A stretch of DNA of 64,000 nucleotides, taken from positions 1 to 64,000 of the forward strand of contig NZ_JAQOWX010000014.1 of the NCBI RefSeq assembly GCF_028462495.1, read 5' to 3'. The stretch comes from Roseateles_E sp005503085 (GTDB taxonomy: Bacteria > Pseudomonadota > Gammaproteobacteria > Burkholderiales > Burkholderiaceae_C). The notes below the pieces were generated by a model. It was not told where the DNA came from. It ran no database searches and saw only the letters and a list, made by a program, of their open reading frames with translations. A program made the position numbers and the translations under genes. Of the stretch, positions 36,289 to 44,396 are shown in pieces (within the stretch, counting starts at the first letter, position 1; the number at the start of each line of letters is the position of its first letter).

Positions 36289-37229
36289 AGACCCGCCGCT
36301 TCGAGTTCGGCCTGGGTCGGCAAGCCCTCGGTATCACCCAGCACCTGTACCGCACGCGCGCCGATCCAGCAGCCGCGCTTGACCGCCTCGGGCACGCTGC
36401 GACCGGCCAGCAAGGCGCTGATGACGCCGGCCGCAAAGCCGTCGCCGGCGCCGACCGTGTCGATCACGGTTGCGACCGGGAAGCCGGCCACATGGCCGCT
36501 GCCCACGGTGTCGCTGTCGTAGTAGGCGCCGTCCGCGCCCAGCTTGACGATCACCAGCTTGGCGCCGAGGCCGCGGTAGAAGCGCGCGATCGCCACGGGG
36601 TCATCCGAGCCCATCAGAATCTTGCCTTCCTCGATACCGGGCAGCACCCAGTCGGCCTTGGCAGCCAAGGCATTGATGCCGGCGACCATGGCATCACGGC
36701 TGGACCATAGCGTGGGCCGCAAGTTCGGATCGAAGGAGATCGTGCGGCCGGCCGCGCGCATCAGGGCCAGCGTGCGTTCGGCGGCGGCATAGGTGTTGGC
36801 ATTCAGCGCCGGGAACACGCCGGTGGCATGCAGATGCCGGGCCGAGGTGAGCCAGGCCGCGTCGATATCGCCGGGGCCGATCAGGCTGGCGGCCGAGCCC
36901 TTGCGGTGGTATTCAATCGGTGGGTCGCTGCCGTCGCTGACCCGGCCCTTGATCAGGAAGCCGGTGCGCTGGATCGGGTCGCAAACTACATGGGAGCAAT
37001 CGATGCCCTCTGCCTGCATCGCGCCCAGCAGATAACGCGCCATCGAGTCGGCGCCCAGGCGGCTGGCCCAGCCGACCCGCAGACCCAGCCGGGCCAGGCC
37101 GATCGCGACATTGGTTTCGGCACCGGCGGTGCGCTTGGAGAAGGTCTCGGCCAGTTCCAGCGGCCCCGGCCGGTCGGCGACCAGCATCATCATGGCCTCG
37201 CCGAAAGTGATCACATCCAGACTGCTCAT
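36285..37229 (-). CDS. kguK: PfkB-family sugar kinase, probable 2-ketogluconate kinase
   Basis: Ribokinase/PfkB-type kinase, 314 residues. It opens with VITFGEAMMMLVADRPG. The substrate-site AGAETNVAIGLARLG is near residue 35, and the catalytic and anion-hole motif DTVGAGDGFAAGV is near residue 250. By sequence style it is KguK/KdgK-like. In this gene setting, phosphorylation of 2-ketogluconate at C6 is the best call, with 2-keto-3-deoxygluconate kinase as the alternative. It overlaps both neighbours by 4 nt. Confidence 0.85.
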   Translation of the reverse strand: MSSLDVITFGEAMMMLVADRPGPLELAETFSKRTAGAETNVAIGLARLGLRVGWASRLGADSMARYLLGAMQAEGIDCSHVVCDPIQRTGFLIKGRVSDGSDPPIEYHRKGSAASLIGPGDIDAAWLTSARHLHATGVFPALNANTYAAAERTLALMRAAGRTISFDPNLRPTLWSSRDAMVAGINALAAKADWVLPGIEEGKILMGSDDPVAIARFYRGLGAKLVIVKLGADGAYYDSDTVGSGHVAGFPVATVIDTVGAGDGFAAGVISALLAGRSVPEAVKRGCWIGARAVQVLGDTEGLPTQAELEAAGL

Positions 37230-37978
37230 GCTTGTTGCTCTCTTGCGTCTTGCAGCAAGCCCAGCTCGCTGCGGGTGGTGGCCTGCAGGTCTGCGCCCTG
37301 CAGCGGATATTCGATGGCCCAGGGCAGCGCGCGCGGCAAGGCCCGCAACACGGCGCGCCAGGGCGCGGCCGAGTCGGCCATCGGCACGGCGATCCAGCGC
37401 GAGCGCTCGCGCTGCACCCCCTTGCAATGCACATAGCGCACGCGGGCGCCGAGCGCGGCGGCGGCCTGCTGCGGGCATTCGCCCAACCAGTGCCAGTTGC
37501 CCATGTCGAAGACCAGGCCGAGGTCCAGGCCGGCGGCATCGGCGGCGGCGAAGAAACGCTGCAGTGCGCTCACCGTGCCGGCCGAGGGTGTCTGGTCATT
37601 TTCGATCACCAGTTCGATCTCGCTGTGCGCCAGATGCTCACTCAAGGCCGGCAGTTCGTCGGCAACCGAGAAGCCGCCGATGGCCATCTTCAGCCGGGCG
37701 GCGCCGAGTTGATGTGCCGTGGCCAGGCCCTGCTCCAGCGCCGCCAGATCGAGCCGACCCTCATCGGTCCACAGCCCGGCCGGGCTGGAGAACACCTTGA
37801 CCATGCCGGTCGCGGCCAGCGCCGGCAGCTCGGCCTCGCTCGCCAGCAACTCGCCGCGCACCTCGACACCATCGGCACCGGCCGCCTGCGCCAGCCGCGT
37901 GTAATGCAGCTGGCCGTGCTGGAGCACCTCGCTGGCGCCGAAGGACGACAGCGAGATCAATGTCGGTGCTGCACTCAT
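37226..37978 (-). CDS. kguE: TIM-barrel sugar epimerase/isomerase-like protein, KguE-like
   Basis: A 250-residue xylose-isomerase-like TIM-barrel protein. It opens with LISLSSFGASEV and has metal-binding-type acidic and His positions (GVEVRGELL, LVIENDQT, VFDMGNWHWLG, RYVHCKG). This matches the style of KguE, the putative epimerase that opens the kguEKTD operon in Pseudomonas. Its biochemical step is not well established. Its ATG overlaps the ABC ATPase stop by one base and its stop overlaps kguK, so the six genes read as one operon. Confidence 0.78.
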   Translation of the reverse strand: MSAAPTLISLSSFGASEVLQHGQLHYTRLAQAAGADGVEVRGELLASEAELPALAATGMVKVFSSPAGLWTDEGRLDLAALEQGLATAHQLGAARLKMAIGGFSVADELPALSEHLAHSEIELVIENDQTPSAGTVSALQRFFAAADAAGLDLGLVFDMGNWHWLGECPQQAAAALGARVRYVHCKGVQRERSRWIAVPMADSAAPWRAVLRALPRALPWAIEYPLQGADLQATTRSELGLLQDAREQQA

Positions 37979-38727
37979 CAGTGCGCCGAGCTCAGGATCT
38001 GGCCAAGGAACTGCCGGGTCTTCTCATGCCTGGGCGCAGCGAAGAACTCGGCGGGCGGGGCCTGCTCGATGATCTTGCCATCGGCCATGAAGATCACACG
38101 GTCGGCGACGCTGCGCGCAAAGCCCATCTCGTGCGTGACGCACAACATGGTCATGCCGTCCTCGGCCAAGCTGATCATCGTGTCCAGCACCTCCTTGACC
38201 ATCTCGGGATCGAGCGCCGAGGTGGGCTCGTCGAACAGCATGATCTTGGGCGTCATGCACAAGGCCCGCGCGATCGCGACGCGCTGCTGCTGGCCGCCGG
38301 ACAGCTGGCTGGGGTACTTCAGCGCCTGCTCGGGGATGCGCACGCGCTTCAGATATTTCATCGCGATCTCCTCGGCCTCGGCCTGCGAGAGCCCGCGCGA
38401 GCGCATCGGTGCCAGCGTGCAGTTCTGCAGCACCGTCATGTGCGGGAACAGATTGAACTGCTGGAACACCATGCCCACTTCCTGGCGCACCGCTTCGACC
38501 TGCTTGCCGCCCGCCGTGAGTTCGATCCCGTCCACCGTGATGCGGCCCTGCTGCACCGCCTCCAGCCGGTTGATGCAGCGTATCAGCGTGGACTTGCCCG
38601 AGCCCGAGGGCCCGCAGACGACGATGCGCTCACCCGGCGCCACGCTCAGATCGATGTCGGTCAAGACCTGGAACTGGCCGTACCACTTGTTGACGCCTTC
38701 GATGCGGATGATGGGCTCGATGCTCAT
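37978..38727 (-). CDS. Polar amino acid-type ABC transporter ATP-binding protein
   Basis: A 249-residue ATPase of the PAAT family (GlnQ/GltL-like). It carries Walker A GPSGSGKST, the Q-loop MVFQQFNLFPHMTVLQN, signature LSGGQQQRVAIARAL, Walker B MLFDEPTSALDPEM and switch His THEMG. It energises the two permeases upstream. The sequence suggests an amino-acid substrate, but the gene context points to 2-ketogluconate or a related sugar acid. Confidence 0.92.
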   Translation of the reverse strand: MSIEPIIRIEGVNKWYGQFQVLTDIDLSVAPGERIVVCGPSGSGKSTLIRCINRLEAVQQGRITVDGIELTAGGKQVEAVRQEVGMVFQQFNLFPHMTVLQNCTLAPMRSRGLSQAEAEEIAMKYLKRVRIPEQALKYPSQLSGGQQQRVAIARALCMTPKIMLFDEPTSALDPEMVKEVLDTMISLAEDGMTMLCVTHEMGFARSVADRVIFMADGKIIEQAPPAEFFAAPRHEKTRQFLGQILSSAH

Positions 38728-38744
38728 GAGGTGCTGCTCGCTGC

Positions 38745-39539
38745 TCAGTTGGCCGTCATCGCCGGGAAATCCGTGCCCAGCCACTTCTTGTAGAGCGTGT
38801 TCAGCTCGCCGGCGCGGTGCTTGTCGATGAAGGCGTTGACCGTCTTCAACAGCTCTTCCTGACCCGGCCGCATCGCGACGGCCATCTGCTGCTGGCGCAG
38901 CACGAACTTGTTCTCGAACGCGGCACCGGCGCGCTGGGCAATCTGGGCGGCCACCGTGGTGGAGCAGCCGATCGCGTCGACCTGGCCCGACATCAGGGCC
39001 TGCATCGCCGAGGCGTCGTCGTCGAAGCGGCGGATCTCGGTGCCGGCCGGCGCGGCGGCGGTCAGCGAGATGTCCTGCGTGCTGGCGCGGGCCACGCCGA
39101 TGCGGAAGTTCTTCAGATCGGCGGCCGACTTGATCGCGGCCTTGGTACTGCCGTAGACCACGATGGTGGCGGCCGCATAGGGCTTGGAGAACTGCACCTG
39201 CTTGGCCCGCTCCGGCGTCACCGCCAGCGAGGCCACCAGCAGATCGACCTTGTTGGTCAGCAGGAAGGGAATGCGGTTCGGGCCTGTCACCGGCACGATA
39301 TTGACCTTGACGCCCAGTTCCTTGGCCAGCAGCTTGGCGACATCGGCGTCATAGCCATCGGGCTGATTGGCGCTGTTGAGCGTGCCGTAGGGCGGGAAGT
39401 CCACCAGCATGCCCACGGTCAGCTCGCCCTTCTTCTTCAGATCGGCAACGCTCTGGGCCGAGGCCGACAGCGAGGCGCCCAGGCTCAACACCGCAACAGC
39501 GGCCAGCAGGAGGCGGCGGGTTTGGATAGCTTTGTTCAT
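38745..39539 (-). CDS. ABC transporter substrate-binding protein, family 3
   Basis: Periplasmic receptor, 264 residues, with a Sec signal peptide (LLLAAVAVLSLGASLSASA, cleavage near residue 28). The family-3 pattern follows: LTVGMLVDFPPYGTLN, GYDADVAKLLAKELG, PFLLTNKVDLLVASLAVTPER and a C-terminal LYKKWLGTDFP. Family 3 receptors usually bind polar amino acids. Being sandwiched in the kgu-type operon suggests that it binds a sugar acid such as 2-ketogluconate, which is an inference. It starts from the ATG at 39539. Confidence 0.9.
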   Translation of the reverse strand: MNKAIQTRRLLLAAVAVLSLGASLSASAQSVADLKKKGELTVGMLVDFPPYGTLNSANQPDGYDADVAKLLAKELGVKVNIVPVTGPNRIPFLLTNKVDLLVASLAVTPERAKQVQFSKPYAAATIVVYGSTKAAIKSAADLKNFRIGVARASTQDISLTAAAPAGTEIRRFDDDASAMQALMSGQVDAIGCSTTVAAQIAQRAGAAFENKFVLRQQQMAVAMRPGQEELLKTVNAFIDKHRAGELNTLYKKWLGTDFPAMTAN

Positions 39540-39574
39540 CGGTCTTGTCTCCAGGGGTGGGTCGAAAGAGTCAA

Positions 39575-40228
39575 TCAGCGCGCCAGCGCTCGGGCCTGGC
39601 GGCGTTCCATGCGCGCCGCCAGCAGCGACAGCGGCCAGCACAGCGCGAAGTAGATGGCGGCCACGACGCTGAACACCAGCAGCGGCTGGAAGGTCGCGTT
39701 ATTGATGATCTGGCCGGCGCGTGTGAGCTCGGTGAAGCCGATGATGGCGGCCAGCGAGGTGCCCTTGATGATCTGCACCATATAGCCGACGGTCGGCGGC
39801 ACCGCGATCTTGAAGGCCTGCGGCAGCACCACGTCACGCATGCGTGAAACATAGCTGAGGCTCAAGGCCTCGGCCGCCTCCCATTGCCCGCGCGGGATGG
39901 CCTGGATGCAGCCACGCCAGATCTCGCCGAGAAAGGCGCTGCTGTTCAGGATCAGCGCGGCACCGGCCGCGACCCAGGGATTGATGTCCAGGCCTATCAC
40001 CGGCGCGCCGAAGAAGATCAGGAACAGTTGCAGCAGCAGCGGCGTGCCCTGGAAGATCTGGATGAACAGCCCGGCGGCGCGCTGCGCCCAGCGGCTCTCG
40101 GCCGTGCGGCCCAGCGCCACCAGCAGGCCTCCGACCGCGCCGCCGGCAAAGGCGATCAGCGACAGCGCAATGGTCCACTTCGCGGCTTCAAGAATGAAGA
40201 GGAACTCGGCAAATCCGAAGGTACGCAT
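39575..40228 (-). CDS. Polar amino acid-type ABC transporter permease (1)
   Basis: A 217-residue PAAT permease with about five helices. The conserved segments are FIQIFQGTPLLLQLFLIFFG and the EAA-type ATPase contact EAAEALSLSYVSRMRDVVLPQA. It is adjacent to a second permease of the same type, and the two should form the heterodimeric channel. It is separated by only 2 nt from the other permease's stop. Confidence 0.92.
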   Translation of the reverse strand: MRTFGFAEFLFILEAAKWTIALSLIAFAGGAVGGLLVALGRTAESRWAQRAAGLFIQIFQGTPLLLQLFLIFFGAPVIGLDINPWVAAGAALILNSSAFLGEIWRGCIQAIPRGQWEAAEALSLSYVSRMRDVVLPQAFKIAVPPTVGYMVQIIKGTSLAAIIGFTELTRAGQIINNATFQPLLVFSVVAAIYFALCWPLSLLAARMERRQARALAR

Positions 40229-40230
40229 GA

Positions 40231-40902
40231 TCAGCGGCGGTCCGGGTAATTGAGCGTGCGGCGATAGATCAGCCGGAACAGCACCGAGAAACTCATCGCC
40301 AGCGCCAGATAGATCAGCGCGACGACGATATAGATCTCGAAGCTGCGGAAGGTCTGCGACTGCAGATTGGCGGCCACCGAGGTCAGATCGTCGGCCGAGA
40401 TCACCGAGACCACGCTAGAGCTGAGCATCAAGAGGATGAACTGGCTGGTCAGCGCCGGGTAGATGGCCTTCAGCGCCGGCTTCAGGATCACGAAGCGGAA
40501 GATCTCGTGGCGCTTCAGGTTCAGCGCCAGGCCGGCCTCGATCTGGCCCTTGGGGATCGCCTCGATGCCGGCGCGGATGATCTCGGTCGCATAGGCGCCG
40601 AGGTTGACGACCATGGCCGTCAGCGCCGCCGTGTGGGCGCTCCAGCGCAGGCCCAGGGCCGGCAGTGCGAAGAAGAAGAAAAACAGCTGGACCAGGAAGG
40701 GGGTGTTGCGGATCAGCTCGATATAGCTATTGATTGCGAAGCGCAGCGGCGCCGGGCCGGCCGTCTTGCCCCAGGCACAGGCGATCGCAACAAGCAGACC
40801 CAGCACCATCGCCAGAAAGGACAACTCGATGGTCGTCCAGGTGCCCTGCAAGAGCAGTGGCCAGGCGGCGAACACCGCACCGAACTGAAACTCGTAGTTC
40901 AC
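40231..40902 (-). CDS. Polar amino acid-type ABC transporter permease (2)
   Basis: A 223-residue permease with the signature SYIELIRNTPFLVQLFFFFFALP and EAGLALNLKRHEIFRFVILKPAL. The GTG at 40902 (VNYEFQFGAVF) is the preferred start because GltJ-like permeases begin this way. An ATG at 40941 would add 13 residues of low similarity. It is the first gene of the transporter-kgu operon, and the PtxS-type operator lies 71 nt upstream at 40973-40986. Confidence 0.88.
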   Translation of the reverse strand: MNYEFQFGAVFAAWPLLLQGTWTTIELSFLAMVLGLLVAIACAWGKTAGPAPLRFAINSYIELIRNTPFLVQLFFFFFALPALGLRWSAHTAALTAMVVNLGAYATEIIRAGIEAIPKGQIEAGLALNLKRHEIFRFVILKPALKAIYPALTSQFILLMLSSSVVSVISADDLTSVAANLQSQTFRSFEIYIVVALIYLALAMSFSVLFRLIYRRTLNYPDRR

Positions 40903-40972
40903 GCTTGCTTGTCTCGCTTGTCGTTCTTGTCGGGGTGGCATGCCCGCTCGGCACCACCGTGAACGCAGTTTA

Positions 40973-40986
40973 TGAAACCGGTTTCA
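40973..40986. promoter_or_regulatory. PtxS-type operator in front of the ABC-kgu operon
   Basis: TGAAACCGGTTTCA is a perfect 14-bp palindrome, identical to the operator recognised by the LacI-family regulator PtxS in Pseudomonas. It lies between the first permease gene and the divergently placed part of the intergenic region beside the LacI gene. Binding here would block the operon promoter until 2-ketogluconate releases the repressor. Confidence 0.85.
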
Positions 40987-41028
40987 GACTGAATACGCGG
41001 GTTTACCCGTAAATTCCAGACGCTTCGC

Positions 41029-42093
41029 TCAAGCTCGTTGGGAGGAGCCGCGCACCACGAGCTGACCCGGCAGCAGGATCTGCCGGGGTGGCAGTGCCTG
41101 GCCTTCGAGCCGCTCCAGCAGGCAGCGCGCGGCGATATGGCCGAGGTCGTCGGTGGGCTGGGCGATCGCGCTCAGGCCCGGGCCCACATGGGGCGCCCAG
41201 GCGGTGTCATCGAAGCCGATGAAGCCGATATCGCTGCCAAAGCGCCAGCCCAGCCGGGCCAGCGCCGCCGACACCCGCAAGGTCACGACCGCATTGCTGG
41301 ACAGCAGGGCCACAGGCTTCTTGCCGGCACGCTTGCGCAGCGCACGCAAGGCCTGGTCGAGGTCCTCGCCCTGCGCCTCCCGGCTCTCGAAGGCGCTGCC
41401 ACCCAGCCCCTCGCTGCCCAGGCCGGCATGGGCCGCGATGAAGTTGTTGAACGCCTGCAGCCGCTCCAGCCGCGAGCTGACGCCGGCACTGGGCTCGGAG
41501 ACAAAGAGCAGCTCGCGCCAGCCCTGCTCCAGCAGATGCTGGGCCGCCAGCTGGACCGCGCCGGCGTTGTCCAGCGAGACAAAGTCCGACTGCATGCCGG
41601 CATGACGCCGGTCCACCAGCACCACTGGCTTGTGCAGCCGCGCTGCGGCGGCCAGGGCCTGCGGGTCGCTGCCCAGCGTGTTCAGGATGAAGCCCTCGAC
41701 CTGGTAGGAGGACAGCGCCTCGATGGCCTCGCGCTCGCGCGAACCGTCATTGCCCAAATTGAACAGCATCACCATGTAGCCGGCCTGCTGGCAGGCCCGC
41801 TCGGCGCCGCGCAGCACCGCCACCGAAAAGGGGTTGGTGACATCGGCGACCACCAGGCCGATCAGGCGCGAACGCCCGCGCTTGAGCGCCTGCGCCATCG
41901 GGCTGGGGCTGTAGCCGAGCTCGGCGATCGCGGCCTCGACCTTGGCGGCGATATCGCGGGTCAGCAGGTCGGCCTGGTTCAGAAAGCGCGAGACCGTGGC
42001 CTTGGAAACGCCGGCGACGGCCGCCACATCGGCAATCGTGGCGCGGCTGCTGGGCGGCTGGGCGGCGGCCGGCTTGGCGGGACGGGACGGCAT
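41029..42093 (-). CDS. ptxS: LacI-family repressor, PtxS-like
   Basis: A 354-residue LacI/GalR regulator. The helix-turn-helix is TIADVAAVAGVSKATVSRFLN at about residues 20-40, with the hinge near ALKRGRSRLIGLVVADVTNPF. A periplasmic-binding-protein-like effector domain follows (FILNTLGSD, VVLVDRRHAG, IGFIGFDDTAWA). The operators in front of this gene and of the adjacent operon match the PtxS palindrome, so it is probably the 2-ketogluconate-responsive repressor of the cluster and of itself. It lies upstream of, and in the same direction as, the operon it should control. Confidence 0.85.
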   Translation of the reverse strand: MPSRPAKPAAAQPPSSRATIADVAAVAGVSKATVSRFLNQADLLTRDIAAKVEAAIAELGYSPSPMAQALKRGRSRLIGLVVADVTNPFSVAVLRGAERACQQAGYMVMLFNLGNDGSREREAIEALSSYQVEGFILNTLGSDPQALAAAARLHKPVVLVDRRHAGMQSDFVSLDNAGAVQLAAQHLLEQGWRELLFVSEPSAGVSSRLERLQAFNNFIAAHAGLGSEGLGGSAFESREAQGEDLDQALRALRKRAGKKPVALLSSNAVVTLRVSAALARLGWRFGSDIGFIGFDDTAWAPHVGPGLSAIAQPTDDLGHIAARCLLERLEGQALPPRQILLPGQLVVRGSSQRA

Positions 42094-42133
42094 GGGCGAT
42101 AGCAGGTGAGTAAGAGATGTTGAGAACAGCAGC

Positions 42134-42147
42134 TGAAACCAGTTTCA
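42134..42147. promoter_or_regulatory. PtxS-type operator in front of the LacI gene
   Basis: TGAAACCAGTTTCA matches the site at 40973-40986 in 13 of 14 positions. It lies 41 nt upstream of the regulator's start, where it would serve autoregulation. It is also 91 nt upstream of the divergent gene at 42238. Confidence 0.8.
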
Positions 42148-42237
42148 GGCCATTGAACGAATAGTAGCCGCTGCGTGCGGCGCTTTGCTGCGGTGCAGTG
42201 TCTATAGTCACCCTATCGACCAGCCGGAGCCCGGCCC

Positions 42238-44274
42238 ATGTTTGATCGCACATCTCCACCGCCAGAGCTCTACCCGCCTCAGTTCGGCCCGGCCCAGGCC
42301 ATCGGACCGGGCGCCGAGCCGCAGGGCCGCAGCCCGGCGATGCGCCGCCGCATCCAGGTCTTTTTGGGTGTGTTCCTGCTGGCCCTGTTGATCGGTCAGG
42401 GCGCCAACCTGCTGCGCACACCCATCTACCGCGCGCAAGCCCTGCTGGAGATCACACCGGCCAGCGCCACTGCCATGCCCGAGGCCCCCGAGGTCCGACA
42501 GGCCATGCTGCGCGAGGCGGAGTTGCTGGGCAGCCGCCCGCTGCTTGAAAAGACCCTGTCCCGTCTGCTGCCCCAGGGCTTCTTCACGCAAGCGACGCCC
42601 GACGCGGCCGTGTCGGCAATGCGAGACATGCTGACGATCAGCGAGAAGCCGGGCTCGCAATTGCTGCAGATCGAGGCCCTGGCGGCTGATGCGGTGCTGG
42701 CGGCCCGCCTGGTCAACACCCTGGTCGAGGTCTATCGCGAGGAGCAGGGCCAACTCGGCCAGGTGGTGTCGGCCGCCCAGCTGAGCGGCGCCCGCGAGGC
42801 GCTGCGAGTGATCGGCGAACGCGTCGAGGACAAGCGCCGCTTGCTTGAGGACTACCGCCAGCGCAGCCAGCTTCCGAGCAACGAGCGTGACGAGATTCCC
42901 GCACTATCGCGGCTCAAGGGCTTGAACCAGTCGCTCAGCAGTGCCACGGAGCGCGAGGCCAGCGCCGCCGGCCGGGTGCGGGCGATCGAGCAGGCGCTGG
43001 CGGAGGGCAGGCCTGTGCCACAAGCCGGCAACCGACCCGGCGTCGCGGCCATCGAGCAGCGCTTGGCGCTGCAACAGGAAGAGCTGCGTGCGCTGGAGCG
43101 CCAGTTCACCCCGCAATACCTGGCCATGGACCCGGGTGCGCGGGCGCTGAAGACCCGCATCGCCGATCTGCAGCAGCAGTTGGAGGCCGAGCTCGCACGG
43201 GCTCAGCAAACGGCGCTGGCCGAGGCGCGCGAGGAACTGGCCAGCAGCAGCGCCGCCGCCGAGCGGCTGCGGCGGCAGCTGGCCGGTGACCAAAAGCAGG
43301 CGCAGGCCGTCAATACCCAGCTCGCCACGGTACAGGCCATGGCGGCCGAGCTGGACGGACTGCTGCAGATGCAGCAGGAGTCTCAGCAGCAATTGCTGGC
43401 CCTGGAGGCGACGCAAACAAGCCGTCAGCCCCAGCTGCGGGTGCTGGAGGCGGCTGCGCTGTCCGAATCCCCATGGCACCCGCACTACGGGCGCGACGCC
43501 GCAATCATGCTGGCCATCGCCCTGCTGCTGGGCTTTCTGGCGGTCTGGTTCGTCGAATTCTTCAATCGTGCCGCCCTGGCGGCGCCCGCCTCGTCCACCG
43601 TGGTGCTGAACCAGCCTTGGATGGGCCTGACCCCAGCCCGGCCGCCGCAGCCACTCGAGAACAACCCGCAGCCGCCGGCGCTGGAGCGCGGCCATGCCTT
43701 CACGCTGCCTCGCGAACTCGCGCCGCACGAGGTCGCGGGCCTGCTGGAGAACGCCTCGACCGAGCAGCGCGCCCTGCTCAGCGCGCTGCTGACCGGCCTC
43801 AGCAGCGCCGAGACGGCCGCGCTGCAGCTGGTCCATATCGAGCTCGATGCCGACCTGCTGCATGTGCCCGGCGAGCAGGGCCGCAGCCTGCCGCTGCCGA
43901 CCCAGTTGCGGCAGTTCGCGCAAGAGCGCCGCGCGGCCGCCGACGCGCCGAGCGCGGCCGGCCACGAGGCCTTGTTCATGACACCCGAGGGCTGGCCGCT
44001 GGGTGCCGCCGCCATCGAGGCCGCAGCCATCGCCGCCGCCCACGACGCACAGCTGGCGCGACCGCAGACCGTCACGGCCGACTGCCTGCGCCACAGCTAT
44101 ATCGCCTTCATCGTGCGCCAGGGCCTGCGCTTCGCCGAGCTGCCCCAGGTGGTCGGGCGACTCAGCCCCGAGCTCCTGAATGCGCTGTCCGAGCTGCTGC
44201 CCGATGGGCGGCGCGTCCCGCTGGAGGCCATCGAGCGGTTGATGCCGCAGGTGCGGCCGCGCCAGCTGGCCTGA
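42238..44274 (+). CDS. Wzz/GumC-like chain-length protein fused to a degenerate tyrosine-recombinase domain
   Basis: Inner-membrane polysaccharide co-polymerase-like protein of 678 residues with an unexpected C-terminus. It has a membrane helix at about residues 38-58, then TPIYRAQALLEITP, typical of Wzz/GumC proteins. A long periplasmic coiled coil spans about 150-400, and a second helix lies near 420-440 (AIMLAIALLLGFLAVWFVEF). From about residue 490 the cytoplasmic part resembles a phage-integrase catalytic fold (ELAPHEVAGLL, TGLSSAETAAL, then CLRHSYIAFIVRQGL). Ser522 replaces the first catalytic Arg, Asp615 the His of the HxxR box, Arg follows Gly in place of the GH pair, and no tyrosine is at the nucleophile position, so it cannot recombine DNA. 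Related proteins often carry a tyrosine kinase there. A TATAGT -10 lies at 42203-42208. Confidence 0.7.
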   Translation: MFDRTSPPPELYPPQFGPAQAIGPGAEPQGRSPAMRRRIQVFLGVFLLALLIGQGANLLRTPIYRAQALLEITPASATAMPEAPEVRQAMLREAELLGSRPLLEKTLSRLLPQGFFTQATPDAAVSAMRDMLTISEKPGSQLLQIEALAADAVLAARLVNTLVEVYREEQGQLGQVVSAAQLSGAREALRVIGERVEDKRRLLEDYRQRSQLPSNERDEIPALSRLKGLNQSLSSATEREASAAGRVRAIEQALAEGRPVPQAGNRPGVAAIEQRLALQQEELRALERQFTPQYLAMDPGARALKTRIADLQQQLEAELARAQQTALAEAREELASSSAAAERLRRQLAGDQKQAQAVNTQLATVQAMAAELDGLLQMQQESQQQLLALEATQTSRQPQLRVLEAAALSESPWHPHYGRDAAIMLAIALLLGFLAVWFVEFFNRAALAAPASSTVVLNQPWMGLTPARPPQPLENNPQPPALERGHAFTLPRELAPHEVAGLLENASTEQRALLSALLTGLSSAETAALQLVHIELDADLLHVPGEQGRSLPLPTQLRQFAQERRAAADAPSAAGHEALFMTPEGWPLGAAAIEAAAIAAAHDAQLARPQTVTADCLRHSYIAFIVRQGLRFAELPQVVGRLSPELLNALSELLPDGRRVPLEAIERLMPQVRPRQLA

Positions 44275-44396
44275 TCAGCCCGCCGCCACCAATAACCCCA
44301 GGCTTTGCACTGCTTAAGGCGCGGCAGCGGGCGCGCATCCAGGCCCGCCGCGATCATGGCGACCGTTTCGTTCACCAACCAGACTGGAGAGTTTTC

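Noticed and set aside
42238..44274. The recombinase-like domain as evidence for a mobile element
   Set aside because: Catalytic residues are lost, it is fused in frame to a two-helix membrane protein, and no attachment-site repeats flank it.
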